64,000 bases of DNA from JANMEX01 sp041751995 (GCA_041751995.1 JBGSHY010000039.1:1-64000); one strand, 5' to 3'. Counted from the first letter of the stretch, positions 17,068 to 27,158 are shown. Numbers and translations are program-made. The notes: generated by a model from the sequence alone, not told the origin.

Positions 17068-18372
17068 TTACTCCGCTGCCACGAGCAACGGCTCGGCGCG
17101 ATGGGCATTGCGCGAGAACTCGTCGATGCGGCGCTCGATTTCCGGGCGGAAATGGCGGATAAGCCCCTGGATCGGCCATGCGGCGGCGTCGCCGAGGGCG
17201 CAGATGGTGTGGCCCTCGACCTGCTTGGTCACGTCCAGCAGCATGTCGATTTCGCGTTTCTGCGCCTCGCCCTTCACCAGACGCTCCATGATGCGCCACA
17301 TCCAGCCTGTGCCTTCGCGGCACGGCGTGCATTGGCCGCAGCTTTCGTGCTTGTAGAAATAGGCAAGGCGGGCAATCGCTTTGACGATGTCGGTCGACTT
17401 GTCCATGACGATGACGGCGGCGGTGCCAAGGCCGGAGCCAAGTGCGCGCAATCCGTCAAAATCCATGATGGCGTCAGCCATCTGTTCGGCGGGAACCATT
17501 GGCACGGATGCGCCGCCGGGGATGACCGCCAACAGATTATCCCAGCCGCCGCGGATGCCGCCGCAGTGGGTGTCGATCAGTTCACGGAAGGTCAGGCCCA
17601 TCACTTCTTCAACGGTGCACGGCGTGTTCACATGGCCGGAGACGCAGAACAGCTTGGTGCCGACATTGTTCGGACGTCCAAACGACGAGAACCAGCCGGC
17701 GCCACGGCGCAGGATGGTTGGCGCGACGGCGATGGATTCAACGTTGTTGACCGTGGTCGGGCAGCCATAGAGGCCGACGTTGGCCGGAAATGGCGGCTTC
17801 AGGCGCGGCTGGCCCTTCTTGCCTTCAAGGCTTTCCAGCAGCGCGGTTTCCTCGCCGCAGATGTATGCGCCTGCGCCATGATGGACAAACACATCAAAGT
17901 CCCAGCCGTTCACATTGTTTTTGCCGAGCAATTTGGCATCGTACGCTTCGTCGATGGCGATCTGCAGCGCTTCGCGTTCGCGAATGTATTCGCCGCGCAC
18001 ATAGATGTAGGCGGCGTTTGCGCCCATGGCAAAACCGGCGATCAGGCAGCCTTCGACCAGCGTGTGCGGGTCGTGGCGCATGATTTCTCGGTCCTTGCAG
18101 GTGCCCGGCTCGGATTCGTCGGCGTTGACGACCAGATAGTGTGGACGGCCATCGGATACCTTCGGCATGAATGACCATTTGAGACCCGTCGGGAACCCTG
18201 CCCCGCCGCGGCCGCGCAGGCCCGATGCCTTCATCTCGTTGACGATCCAGTCGCGGCCCTTGGCGATCAGGCCCTTGGTGCCGTCCCAATGGCCGCGCGA
18301 CTGCGCGCCGGCCAATGACTTGTCATACTGGCCGTAGATGTTGGTGAAGATGCGGTCTTGATCGTGCAGCAT
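17068..18372 (-). CDS. nuoF: NADH-quinone oxidoreductase subunit F
   Basis: NADH- and FMN-binding catalytic subunit of complex I, 434 aa. Seen are the glycine-rich nucleotide motif RGRGGAGFPTGLKW, the FMN-region VVNADESEPGTCKDR, and the N3 4Fe-4S motif ESCGQCTPCREG with a further cysteine near the C-terminus (HTICALGDA). It starts 10 bases after nuoE and ends 5 bases before the HhH gene. Confidence 0.96.
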   Translation of the reverse strand: MLHDQDRIFTNIYGQYDKSLAGAQSRGHWDGTKGLIAKGRDWIVNEMKASGLRGRGGAGFPTGLKWSFMPKVSDGRPHYLVVNADESEPGTCKDREIMRHDPHTLVEGCLIAGFAMGANAAYIYVRGEYIREREALQIAIDEAYDAKLLGKNNVNGWDFDVFVHHGAGAYICGEETALLESLEGKKGQPRLKPPFPANVGLYGCPTTVNNVESIAVAPTILRRGAGWFSSFGRPNNVGTKLFCVSGHVNTPCTVEEVMGLTFRELIDTHCGGIRGGWDNLLAVIPGGASVPMVPAEQMADAIMDFDGLRALGSGLGTAAVIVMDKSTDIVKAIARLAYFYKHESCGQCTPCREGTGWMWRIMERLVKGEAQKREIDMLLDVTKQVEGHTICALGDAAAWPIQGLIRHFRPEIERRIDEFSRNAHRAEPLLVAAE

Positions 18373-18382
18373 TGCCTAACCC

Positions 18383-19732
18383 TCAAACCGGCTTGTCGCC
18401 AACGGAATTGCTCGGACGCCAGCCTTTGGCGAGTTTCCTGGATTGCTTGACCCACTCGTCGCGCGAGGCGCGGCCCTTGAAGCCCTCAAGGCGGTCGTCA
18501 ACCCAGTTCAGTTCAGACTTGCCCCATGCGGCTATCTGGTCGAAATGCCAGACGCCCATCTCGTTGAGCATCTTTTCGAGTTTCGGGCCAACCCCCCAGA
18601 TCAGCTTCAGGTCATCGCCCTTGCCCGTGCGCGGCTTTTTCAAAAGTTCCGGCTGGCTTTCGGGTTTTGCTTTGTGCGTTGCGGTCGGCTTTGCAGTTGC
18701 CGGTTTGGCAGTTGCCGTTTTTGTCTTCGGCGCCGCCATCAGGGAGGCCGGAGCGGCGGCATCCTTGCCTGTCAGCTGAGAAGCAGAATCTGCGGTTGTC
18801 GATGCAAGTGCAGCTTTGCCAGCGCGGTTCTTGCCGCCGCCAGCTGCGACTTTCTTTTCTTGCAGGCCACGAACAGAGGTGCCCTTGGACTTCGGCGCGG
18901 GTTCGGCGGACGCAGCCGTTTCGACCTTGGCGCTGAATTTCACCGGCGATGGCGACTTGATTGCCGGGCTGGTTTCAATTGCAGATGTCTTTGGCTTCGC
19001 AGCGTCTGAAGGCGCAGACGCTGGCGCGAGCGTTGCCGTGGCAGCGGCTTCAGCGGCCTTGGTCGCGCTTTGCTTGGCATATTCCTTGGCGAGGCGCTGG
19101 CGCTCGGCCTTGGAGATTGCCTTCTTGTTCTGCAGCGTGGTGTAGCCGGTGATCGGCGCGGAAAAGACGCGGCCGTTTTGCGGGCCGGTCGGGACTTTCG
19201 CGCCCTTGCCTGCTTCAAATTCGTCAATGATTTCAGCCAGACGCTCCGGCGTCAGGTCTTCATAGGTGTCCTTGAAAATCATGACCATCGGGGCGTTGAC
19301 GCAAGCGCCGAGACATTCGACCTCTTCCCACGACAGTGTGCCCTTGTCGTTCACATGGAACTGGTCGTGATGGATCTTCGATTTGCACACATGCATCAGC
19401 TCTTCCGCGCCGCGCAGCATGCATGGCGTGGTGCCGCACACCTGGACATGGGCTTTCGTGCCGACCGGCTGCAGTTGGAACTGCGTGTAGAATGTCGCGA
19501 CTTCGAGGACGCGGATGTAGGCCATGCCGAGCATCGTGCCGACATGTTCGATGGCCGGCTTGGAAACCCAGCCTTCCTGCTCCTGCGCCAGCATCAACAG
19601 CGGGATCACTGCGGACTGCTCACGGCCCTTCGGGTATTTCTTGATCCAGCGCTTGACCTCGGGCTCCATCTTCCTGGCGAAGGCGAAGCTTTTCGGTTGG
19701 ACACTGTCACTTGCGAGGCGGCGGACGGACAT
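18383..19732 (-). CDS. nuoE: NADH-quinone oxidoreductase subunit E with long C-terminal extension
   Basis: 2Fe-2S subunit of the complex I NADH module. Residues about 1-190 are classical NuoE with the N1a ligands in VCGTTPC and CLGACVNAP. The protein continues to 449 aa, versus about 166 in E. coli: an Ala/Lys/Pro-rich linker (about 215-385), then a 60-residue HhH-type domain with WGVGPKLEKML and RDEWVKQ, paralogous to the end of the gene at 16457. The extended form is known in rhizobia. The start at 19732 is preceded by GGGAAG; the frame is open further upstream without homology. Confidence 0.92.
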   Translation of the reverse strand: MSVRRLASDSVQPKSFAFARKMEPEVKRWIKKYPKGREQSAVIPLLMLAQEQEGWVSKPAIEHVGTMLGMAYIRVLEVATFYTQFQLQPVGTKAHVQVCGTTPCMLRGAEELMHVCKSKIHHDQFHVNDKGTLSWEEVECLGACVNAPMVMIFKDTYEDLTPERLAEIIDEFEAGKGAKVPTGPQNGRVFSAPITGYTTLQNKKAISKAERQRLAKEYAKQSATKAAEAAATATLAPASAPSDAAKPKTSAIETSPAIKSPSPVKFSAKVETAASAEPAPKSKGTSVRGLQEKKVAAGGGKNRAGKAALASTTADSASQLTGKDAAAPASLMAAPKTKTATAKPATAKPTATHKAKPESQPELLKKPRTGKGDDLKLIWGVGPKLEKMLNEMGVWHFDQIAAWGKSELNWVDDRLEGFKGRASRDEWVKQSRKLAKGWRPSNSVGDKPV

Positions 19733-19743
19733 GGCTTCCCGTT

Positions 19744-20058
19744 TCAGTTTGCAGGTGTGGCGAAATACCAGAGCATGAAGGCGATCCCGGCGAACCCGAT
19801 GACGAGTCCGGCGAGCCATCCATAGATCTGGCTGTCGGTTTTGATATTGGTGTAGAGGCCGATGAACAGCGCGAACAAGCCGAACGCGCAACCCATCATG
19901 CCCATGCCGAGCGACAAGGCGATCTTCGGCAGGATGCCGGCCATCGTCCATTCAGTGGCGTTGAAAAAACCCAGCACGACCGACATGCCGAGCACCGGCG
20001 GAACAATCATCCGCGCGTTGCGCATGAATTCGGTCTTGAGATCAAACGGCGCTGCCAT
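19744..20058 (-). CDS. Small membrane protein between nuoD and nuoE
   Basis: 104-aa protein with three predicted membrane helices (about residues 17-36, 44-70 and 79-100) and a short basic N-terminus. I do not recognise a named domain. It sits 2 bases after nuoD and 11 bases before nuoE, so it is embedded in the complex I transcript. That position suggests a lineage-specific complex I subunit, an assembly factor or a passenger gene; the sequence alone cannot decide. Confidence 0.8.
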   Translation of the reverse strand: MAAPFDLKTEFMRNARMIVPPVLGMSVVLGFFNATEWTMAGILPKIALSLGMGMMGCAFGLFALFIGLYTNIKTDSQIYGWLAGLVIGFAGIAFMLWYFATPAN

Positions 20059-20060
20059 GA

Positions 20061-21251
20061 TCAGCGATCCACTTCGCCGAAAACGATATCGAGCGAACCA
20101 AGGATTGCCGAAACGTCGGCCAGCATGTGGCCGCGACAGATGAAATCCATGGCTTGCAGATGCGCAAAGCCCGGCGCGCGGACCTTGCAGCGGTAGGGTT
20201 TGTTGGAGCCGTCGGAGACAAGATAGACGCCGAATTCGCCCTTGGGCGCTTCCACCGCGGCGTAGACTTCGCCTTCCGGCACCTTGTAGCCTTCGGTGTA
20301 GAGTTTGAAGTGATGGATCAGCGCTTCCATCGACCGCTTCATCTCGCCGCGCTTGGGCGGAACGATCTTGCCGTCCATCGACGAAACAGGGCCGGTCTTT
20401 TCCTTGCCGAGCAAAAGATCAACGCACTGGCGCATGATGCGGGCGGACTGGCGCATCTCTTCCATGCGGATGAGATAGCGATCATAGCAGTCGCCGTTCT
20501 TGCCGATCGGAATGTCGAATTCCATCTCGGAATAGCATTCGTACGGCTGTGACTTGCGCAGATCCCATGCCGCGCCGGAGCCGCGGACCATGACGCCGGA
20601 GAAGCCCCAGGCCCATGCGTCCTTGATGTCGACGACGCCGATGTCAACGTTGCGCTGCTTGAAAATGCGGTTACCGGTCAGAAGGTCGTCAATGTCCTTG
20701 ACGGTCTTCAGGAACGGGTCAATCCACTTGCCGATGTCTTCGACCAGCTTTTCCGGGAGGTCCTGGTGAACGCCGCCCGGACGGAAATAGGCAGCGTGCA
20801 TGCGCGCGCCGCAGGCACGCTCGTAAAACACCATCAGCTTTTCGCGCTCTTCAAAGCCCCACAGCGGCGGGGTCAGCGCGCCGACGTCGAGCGCCTGCGT
20901 GGTGACATTGAGAAGATGCGACAGGATGCGGCCGATTTCGCAGAACAGCACGCGGATCACCTGGCCGCGCTTGGGCACGGTGATGCCCATCAGTCTTTCG
21001 ACAGCGAGCGCGAAGGCATGCTCCTGATTCATCGGCGCGACATAGTCGAGGCGGTCGAAATAGGGCACGGCCTGCAGATAGGTCTTTGTCTCGATCAGCT
21101 TTTCGGTGCCGCGGTGCAAAAGGCCGATATGCGGATCAACGCGGTCAACGACTTCGCCGTCAAGCTCAAGCACAAGGCGAAGCACACCGTGCGCTGCCGG
21201 ATGCTGCGGGCCGAAGTTGATGTTGAAATTGCGGACTGTGTTTTCGGCCAT
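20061..21251 (-). CDS. nuoD: NADH-quinone oxidoreductase subunit D
   Basis: 49-kDa-type subunit lining the quinone pocket of complex I. The 396-aa protein has NFGPQHPAAHGVLR near the N-terminus and HIGLLHRGTEKL, both hallmarks of this hydrogenase-derived family, and ends in LGSLDIVFGEVDR. It is separate from NuoC, unlike the fused NuoCD of E. coli. Start and nuoC stop share one base. Confidence 0.97.
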   Translation of the reverse strand: MAENTVRNFNINFGPQHPAAHGVLRLVLELDGEVVDRVDPHIGLLHRGTEKLIETKTYLQAVPYFDRLDYVAPMNQEHAFALAVERLMGITVPKRGQVIRVLFCEIGRILSHLLNVTTQALDVGALTPPLWGFEEREKLMVFYERACGARMHAAYFRPGGVHQDLPEKLVEDIGKWIDPFLKTVKDIDDLLTGNRIFKQRNVDIGVVDIKDAWAWGFSGVMVRGSGAAWDLRKSQPYECYSEMEFDIPIGKNGDCYDRYLIRMEEMRQSARIMRQCVDLLLGKEKTGPVSSMDGKIVPPKRGEMKRSMEALIHHFKLYTEGYKVPEGEVYAAVEAPKGEFGVYLVSDGSNKPYRCKVRAPGFAHLQAMDFICRGHMLADVSAILGSLDIVFGEVDR

Positions 21252-21853
21252 TACTGCTTCGCCTTTTCATCGCCGGGCAGCACATAGTCGGTGCCTTCCC
21301 AAGGAGACAGGAAATCGAAATTGCGGAATTCCTGCCGCAGCTCGACCGGCTCGTAGACCACGCGCTTGACTTCATCATCGTAGCGGACTTCGACGAAACC
21401 GGTTGTCGGGAAGTCCTTGCGCAGCGGATGACCTTCAAAGCCGTAGTCGGTGAGAATGCGGCGAAGGTCCGGGTGGCCGGTGAACAGGATGCCGTAAAGG
21501 TCGTAGGCTTCGCGCTCGAACCAGTCGGCACCGACGAAAACGCCTGTGACCGAGGGAACCGTCGAATCCTCGTCGGTGCGGAGCTTGACGCGGATGCGGG
21601 TGTTTTTGGTCGGCGACATCAAATGATAAACGACTTCAAAACGCTCGGCCCTGCCCGGATAGTCCGCGCCGCAAATGTCAATGAACGAGATGAAGGCACA
21701 TTTCGGATCATCGCGCAGGAACCGCAGGACGTATTCGATGTAATGCGCGTTGGTTTCGAGCGTCAATTCGCCGAATTCCAGCTTGACGCCCGTAAGTTTG
21801 GGACCAAACTCCTTGGCGAGATAGGCGGAAAGGCTTTCCAGATTGGCAGTCAT
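21251..21853 (-). CDS. nuoC: NADH-quinone oxidoreductase subunit C
   Basis: 30-kDa-type subunit of the complex I peripheral arm, 200 aa. The family signature ERFEVVYHLMSPTKNTRIRVK and the region FEREAYDLYGILFTGHPDLRRIL are intact. It is 15 bases downstream of nuoB and touches nuoD. Confidence 0.97.
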   Translation of the reverse strand: MTANLESLSAYLAKEFGPKLTGVKLEFGELTLETNAHYIEYVLRFLRDDPKCAFISFIDICGADYPGRAERFEVVYHLMSPTKNTRIRVKLRTDEDSTVPSVTGVFVGADWFEREAYDLYGILFTGHPDLRRILTDYGFEGHPLRKDFPTTGFVEVRYDDEVKRVVYEPVELRQEFRNFDFLSPWEGTDYVLPGDEKAKQ

Positions 21854-21868
21854 GTATTCGCCTCGCCC

Positions 21869-22450
21869 TTAGCGTTCTATCGTGCCGGTGCGGCGGATTT
21901 TTTTCGCCAGCAGCAGGATGCCGTAAAGCAGCGCTTCGGCCGTGGGTGGGCAGCCGGGAATGTAGATATCCACGGGCACCACACGGTCACAGCCGCGCAC
22001 GACGGAGTAGGAATAGTGATAGTAGCCGCCGCCATTGGCGCAGGAGCCCATCGAGATGACGTAGCGCGGCTCGGGCATCTGGTCATAGACCTTACGGAGT
22101 GCAGGAGCCATCTTGTTGGTCAGCGTGCCGGCGACGATCATCACATCGGACTGGCGCGGAGAAGCGCGCGGCGCAATGCCGAAACGCTCGGCGTCATAGC
22201 GAGGCATCGACGTGTGCATCATCTCGACGGCGCAGCAGGCAAGGCCGAAAGTCATCCACATCAGCGAGCCTGTGCGCGCCCAGGTGACGAGCGAATCCAC
22301 CGACGTGGTCAGAAAGCCCTTGTCAGCGAGTTCGCTGTTGAGTTCACCGAAAAATGCATCGTCCTGGCCGATCAGCTTGCCAGTGTTGGGGTCAATGATC
22401 CCCTTCGGCTTCGGCGCGACGAGCATGGAAGAATTGTCGATCAATCCCAT
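21869..22450 (-). CDS. nuoB: NADH-quinone oxidoreductase subunit B
   Basis: Subunit carrying the terminal N2 cluster that reduces quinone. The 193-aa protein has tandem cysteines in FGLACCAVEMMH, then GSCANGGGYY and VPGCPPTAEAL, which are the four N2 ligands. The start MGLIDNSSM at 22450 overlaps the nuoA end by 10 bases; a longer frame into nuoA has no homology. Confidence 0.97.
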   Translation of the reverse strand: MGLIDNSSMLVAPKPKGIIDPNTGKLIGQDDAFFGELNSELADKGFLTTSVDSLVTWARTGSLMWMTFGLACCAVEMMHTSMPRYDAERFGIAPRASPRQSDVMIVAGTLTNKMAPALRKVYDQMPEPRYVISMGSCANGGGYYHYSYSVVRGCDRVVPVDIYIPGCPPTAEALLYGILLLAKKIRRTGTIER

Positions 22451-22806
22451 TCGAGAGCTCCCTTCTTCCACTCGTAGATAAAGCCGATTGTCAGGACGGC
22501 AAGGAAGACCATCATCGACCAGAAGCCGAACATGCCGATGTTGCCGAACGAGACCGCCCACGGAAACAGGAAGGCGACTTCAAGATCGAAAATGATGAAC
22601 AGGATCGACACCAGATAGAAGCGAACGTCAAACTTCATGCGGGCGTCGTCAAACGCGTTGAAGCCGCATTCATAGGCCGATAGCTTTTCCGGGTCCGGCG
22701 CGCTGTAGGCGACCAGAAACGGCGCAGCCATCAGGGCAATCCCGATGACAAGGGCAACCCCGAGGAAAATGACGATCGGCAGATAGGAAACCAACAATTC
22801 GTTCAT
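22441..22806 (-). CDS. nuoA: NADH-quinone oxidoreductase subunit A
   Basis: First gene of the complex I operon. The 121-aa, three-helix ND3 homologue has the conserved quinone-site loop YECGFNAFDDAR and FDLEVAFLFPWA. The start at 22806 (MNELLVSYLP) gives the usual rhizobial length. The 271 bases upstream, as far as tRNA-Asp, presumably hold the operon promoter, but I could not pick a convincing -35/-10 pair. Confidence 0.96.
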   Translation of the reverse strand: MNELLVSYLPIVIFLGVALVIGIALMAAPFLVAYSAPDPEKLSAYECGFNAFDDARMKFDVRFYLVSILFIIFDLEVAFLFPWAVSFGNIGMFGFWSMMVFLAVLTIGFIYEWKKGALEWD

Positions 22807-23077
22807 GGCGCATCCCGCAAGCAAAGCCACCGTAGAGCGATTCCCGCAATGTTGCAGGTCACAATCCGGCGGTACAAGCAGTTGGACATGGGGTCAAGGA
22901 CCATGCGGCAACGGGCGAGCGATAGCCCTTTCGCAACAGCGAAGCAAGTCAAACTGTGTCAAACCAAAGGCAAATGCGGCCAATTGTTGCAACGATGCAC
23001 AGGCGGCAAAAAACAGCTTGGCGGCCCTCCGTAAGGAGAGCCTGCGCAAGACTGCTGTTTTCGAGAATTAGGGGAAA

Positions 23078-23154
23078 TGGCGCGAGTGACGGGGCTCGAA
23101 CCCGCGACCTCCGGCGTGACAGGCCGGCACTCTAACCAACTGAGCTACACCCGC
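23078..23154 (-). tRNA. tRNA-Asp (anticodon GTC)
   Basis: 77-base cloverleaf with GCGGGTG pairing CACTCGC (one G-U pair), D-loop AGCTCAGTTGGTTAGA, anticodon loop CTGTCAC giving GTC, T-arm GGTTCGAGC, discriminator G and an encoded CCA. It lies between nuoA and the DinB-fold gene on the minus strand. Confidence 0.96.
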
Positions 23155-23268
23155 ACATTTCCTTGCCGTTCGACGTTGGCCGACTGGCGTGAGCGCTCGT
23201 TTAGAGAAGCCCCCCCGCCCTGTCAAGCGCACAAACTCCGGTTCTTCAAGGAAAAACCATTTCGCGGC

Positions 23269-23817
23269 TTATCGGTTAAAATCGTCTTCGGTCCAACCGA
23301 AGTTCTTCAAGTCCGACGACCGCAAACCTGCGTCTGTCGCCAGAATGAACTCGTCAATTTGCGGCGGTGCAACTGATGTTCCCGACAGCATGGCGTGAAC
23401 CTGGCCACGGTGGTGCTGACCGTGCATGAATACATGCAGCAACAGATTCGACAGGGATTCGTGAAAGGTCTTTTCAGGCCATGACACAGATACCTTGGCG
23501 TCCAGCCTGTCTGGTGTCAACGCGGAGCAGAAGCCCATGTACCAGCGGTCTACGCCTTCCCTTTCAGCGGTGAATTCCATGGCCGTTTCGCCTCCCCTTG
23601 CAGGCAAACTGTCAAGGCAACCGGGCGAAATTGTTTCGGCGTAATAACGGTCGGCGTTCAGCAAATGATCCATCGTGAATTTCAGCGACGGAAAAAATGA
23701 CGTGCGCACGGCTTCCCATTCGCCGGGCCGCAGCGCCAGACAGGCCTGACCGAGACGCGCATTCGCCAGCGCTTGATTGCGGGCAAGGCGCCTCAGCATT
23801 GAGCAGGCATCACTCAT
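23269..23817 (-). CDS. DinB-fold protein (four-helix metal-binding family)
   Basis: 182-aa protein of the DinB/YfiT-like superfamily, which fold as four-helix bundles binding a divalent metal through three histidines. Candidate ligands are a histidine in TMDHLLNADRYY (about 53) and the pair in HVFMHGQHHRGQVHAML (about 125-135). The C-terminus (IDEFILATD, then FGWTEDDF) resembles family members. Biochemical role unknown; some relatives are thiol-dependent transferases or stress proteins. The start at 23817 is the first ATG; a TTG 15 codons earlier is less likely. Confidence 0.8.
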   Translation of the reverse strand: MSDACSMLRRLARNQALANARLGQACLALRPGEWEAVRTSFFPSLKFTMDHLLNADRYYAETISPGCLDSLPARGGETAMEFTAEREGVDRWYMGFCSALTPDRLDAKVSVSWPEKTFHESLSNLLLHVFMHGQHHRGQVHAMLSGTSVAPPQIDEFILATDAGLRSSDLKNFGWTEDDFNR

Positions 23818-23947
23818 ATACGCCCCCGGATCAAACAAACTCGCTCTTGCAACAGTGCGCAAAGATTGTGGTTGTTGTCACTGCAAAAAGCGACAAAATC
23901 CGCTTGCGTGGAACGCATGAAACGCATAGACGAACACTCCCTTGCGA

Positions 23948-24023
23948 GGGCGATTAGCTCAGTTGGTAGAGCGCCTCGTTTACACCGAGGATGTCGGCGG
24001 TTCGAGTCCGTCATCGCCCACCA
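23948..24023 (+). tRNA. tRNA-Val (anticodon TAC)
   Basis: 76-base cloverleaf: acceptor GGGCGAT/ATCGCCC, D-arm TAGCTCAGTTGGTAGA, anticodon stem CCTCG/CGAGG with loop TTTACAC giving TAC, T-arm GGTTCGAGTCC, discriminator A and encoded CCA. It is on the plus strand, converging on the thu transporter operon. Confidence 0.96.
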
Positions 24024-24141
24024 GCCTTCGGGCTACGGCTCGGCAAGCCTACAAGGGTATTCCACGCCTAGAAAACCAAGTGACGCTCAAAATCCCCGTA
24101 GACGAACTTTCTTGAGCTGTTTGGACGCATCAAATTGCCAA

Positions 24142-24162
24142 ACGGCGGCACAAGGCCGCCGT
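24142..24162. terminator. Possible terminator after thuK
   Basis: Perfect 8-base stem ACGGCGGC/GCCGCCGT with a 5-base loop, 26 bases past the thuK stop and between the convergent tRNA-Val and the thu operon. The T-run is poor on both strands, so termination is plausible but unproven. The remaining 164-base spacer holds nothing else I recognise. Confidence 0.4.
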
Positions 24163-24187
24163 CTGCGTGATCTGAAGGGTGAAAGCC

Positions 24188-25198
24188 TTACATTTTCGTC
24201 ATCGGCTTGCCGCTCTCGTCAAAGCGGTGGAGTTTGCCCTTTTGCGGCGCGAGGTGGATGACTTCGTCGAGCTTGAACGTTGACGTGCCGTCCAGACGCA
24301 CGATCAACGGCTCTGCCGAGCCAACTTCGACGAAGACAAAGGAATCAGATCCGAGGTTTTCGGTGTGAACCACCTGCCCCGACCAGACGCCGCCCTTTTC
24401 GACGACATCAAGGTCTTCCGACCGGATGCCAACGGTGTGCGCCTTGTAGGGTTCCGCCAACTTGCCGGTCAGGAAGTTCATCATCGGCGAACCGATGAAG
24501 CCGGCGACGAACAGCGACTGCGGGTTTTCGTAGAGTTCGAGCGGCGTGCCGACCTGTTCGACCAGACCGTCGCGCAGAACGCAGATGCGGTCTGCGAGCG
24601 TCATGGCCTCAACCTGATCATGCGTGACGTAAACCATCGTCACGTTGTTCATGGAATGGTGGAGCTTGGCTATTTCCAGACGGGTTGCGACACGCAGCGC
24701 CGCATCCAGGTTCGACAGCGGTTCGTCGAACAGGAACACTTTCGGATCGCGCACGATGGCGCGGCCGATTGCGACGCGTTGCCTCTGTCCGCCTGAAAGC
24801 TGCTTTGGCAGCCGTTCAAGATACGGCGTAACCTGCAGCATGTCGGCTGCCTTCATGACGCGCTTCTTGATTTCGTCGGGAGACGAGTTCGCCAGCTTCA
24901 TGCCGAAGGCCATGTTGTCGTAGACCGTCATATGCGGATAGAGCGCATAGGACTGGAACACCATGGCGATGCCGCGTTTCGACGGGGCGAGCGCATTGAC
25001 GCGCACGTCGTCGAAATACATGTCACCGGAGGTGATGTCTTCCAGACCGGCAATCAGGCGAAGCAGCGTGGACTTGCCGCAGCCCGACGGGCCGACAAAA
25101 ACCATGAATTCGCCGGACTTGATATCGAGATCCACACCCTTGATGACATCGACAGCGCCAAAGGACTTGCGGACATTCTTGAGTTTCAGATTTGCCAT
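24188..25198 (-). CDS. thuK: Trehalose-type sugar ABC transporter ATP-binding protein
   Basis: MalK/UgpC-family ATPase energising the adjacent sugar importer. The 336-aa protein has Walker A GPSGCGKST, Q-loop FQSYALYPHMTVY, signature LSGGQRQRVAIGRAI, Walker B VFLFDEPLSNLD, an H-loop in YVTHDQVEAMTLAD and a C-terminal TOBE-like regulatory domain. It is the last gene of thuE-F-G-K, 12 bases after thuG. Assignment to Thu rather than the related Agl or Ugp systems rests on the thuR, thuA and thuB neighbours. Confidence 0.85.
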   Translation of the reverse strand: MANLKLKNVRKSFGAVDVIKGVDLDIKSGEFMVFVGPSGCGKSTLLRLIAGLEDITSGDMYFDDVRVNALAPSKRGIAMVFQSYALYPHMTVYDNMAFGMKLANSSPDEIKKRVMKAADMLQVTPYLERLPKQLSGGQRQRVAIGRAIVRDPKVFLFDEPLSNLDAALRVATRLEIAKLHHSMNNVTMVYVTHDQVEAMTLADRICVLRDGLVEQVGTPLELYENPQSLFVAGFIGSPMMNFLTGKLAEPYKAHTVGIRSEDLDVVEKGGVWSGQVVHTENLGSDSFVFVEVGSAEPLIVRLDGTSTFKLDEVIHLAPQKGKLHRFDESGKPMTKM

Positions 25199-25210
25199 AA
25201 TGTGTTCCTC

Positions 25211-26040
<830 letters not shown>

Positions 26041-26041
<1 letters not shown>

Positions 26042-27012
26042 CAGCGGTCTCCCCCATCAAGCTTCACCTTGCCGAGCCAGATATACAGGATCGTCATGCC
26101 GGTCAGGATCAGGAACAGCATGGTGGCCTGCGCCGAGCCGTAGGCGAACTTGTCAAAGTCGAACAGGTTTTCACGCGCTATGACCGACAGCGTCTTGGTG
26201 GACGAACTGTTGGGCGTCAGCACGTAGATCAGGTCGAATATGCGCATGGCGTCAAGCATGCGGAAGATGACCGCGACCATGAGCGCCGGTTTGATCAGCG
26301 GCAGCGTGACTTTGAAGAACACCTTGACCGGATGGACGCCATCAATTTCCGCGGCTTCGTAAATGTCTTTCGGAACCATTTGCAGGCCGGCAAGGATCAA
26401 CAGCGCCATGAATGGCGTCGTCTTCCAGATGTCGACCATCAGCACGGCGAACATGGCGGTTTCCGCCCTTGCGGCCCAGGCGATGGGCTCACTGATGAAA
26501 TGCAGCCGTACGAAAATGTCATTGAGAATGCCGAACTGGTCGTTGAGCATCCAGGACCACATTTTTGCCGACACAATGGTCGGGATCGCCCATGGAATAA
26601 GGATGGCGGCGCGGACAATGCCCCGGCCCTTGAACTCGGCGTTCAAGACCAGTGCAACGATGGTGCCCAGAATGGTTTCGAGCAGCACGGATATAAATGC
26701 GAAGCGCACCGTGTTCCAAAGCGCATTCCACCACGCGGCATCCGCGAGCAGGCCGCCCCAGAGAACCTTGCCGCTCTTCAGCGTGGTCCAACGGAGATAG
26801 TTGTCAAACCCGACGAATTTCGCGCCGTAAAGATCGGTCAGCGAAGCGTTGGTGAATGAAAAATAGATTGTGCGGTAAAGCGGCCAGCCGGCGACGACGA
26901 TCAATGCAAGGATCATTGGCACCAGGAACCAGCGCGCAGCGCGCAGGCGTTCCGCCTGCAGCTCTGAAATGCCCGTGTTTGCAGGCGCAGCAGCGTAAGT
27001 AACCGTACTCAT
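26041..27012 (-). CDS. thuF: Sugar ABC transporter permease, MalF-type
   Basis: Second permease of the Thu importer, 323 aa with six predicted helices and the EAA loop DIYEAAEIDGVHPVKVFFKVTLP. The start MSTVTYAAAP at 27012 has GGGAGGG 9 bases upstream; the frame also opens at a TTG lying within that ribosome site, which I reject. It is separated from thuE by 165 bases holding two hairpins. Confidence 0.86.
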
Positions 27013-27098
27013 TTTGGAATGCCCTCCCAAGCTCCCCGTTTGCAGGACAGCGGCTGCACCGCGCCCGGCAATACTTCAACAAATGAAAGCGGAAATCA

Positions 27099-27158
27099 GG
27101 AAGGGCGCAAGGCCCTTCCCGTTTGGCGAAACCGGCGCGCAGTGTTTATCCGCGCGCC
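27099..27158 (-). other. Two hairpins between the binding-protein and permease genes
   Basis: Two stems sit in the thuE-thuF spacer: GGAAGGGC/GCCCTTCC (27099-27106 with 27112-27119, loop 5) and GGCGCGC/GCGCGCC (27134-27140 with 27152-27158, loop 11). In many ABC operons such spacer hairpins stabilise the upstream message, so that the binding protein outnumbers the membrane parts. Neither stem has a T-run, which favours processing or stability over full termination. Confidence 0.55.

Noticed and set aside
23866..24261. Frame running through tRNA-Val
   Set aside because: It overlaps a complete tRNA gene and the end of thuK and has no protein features.
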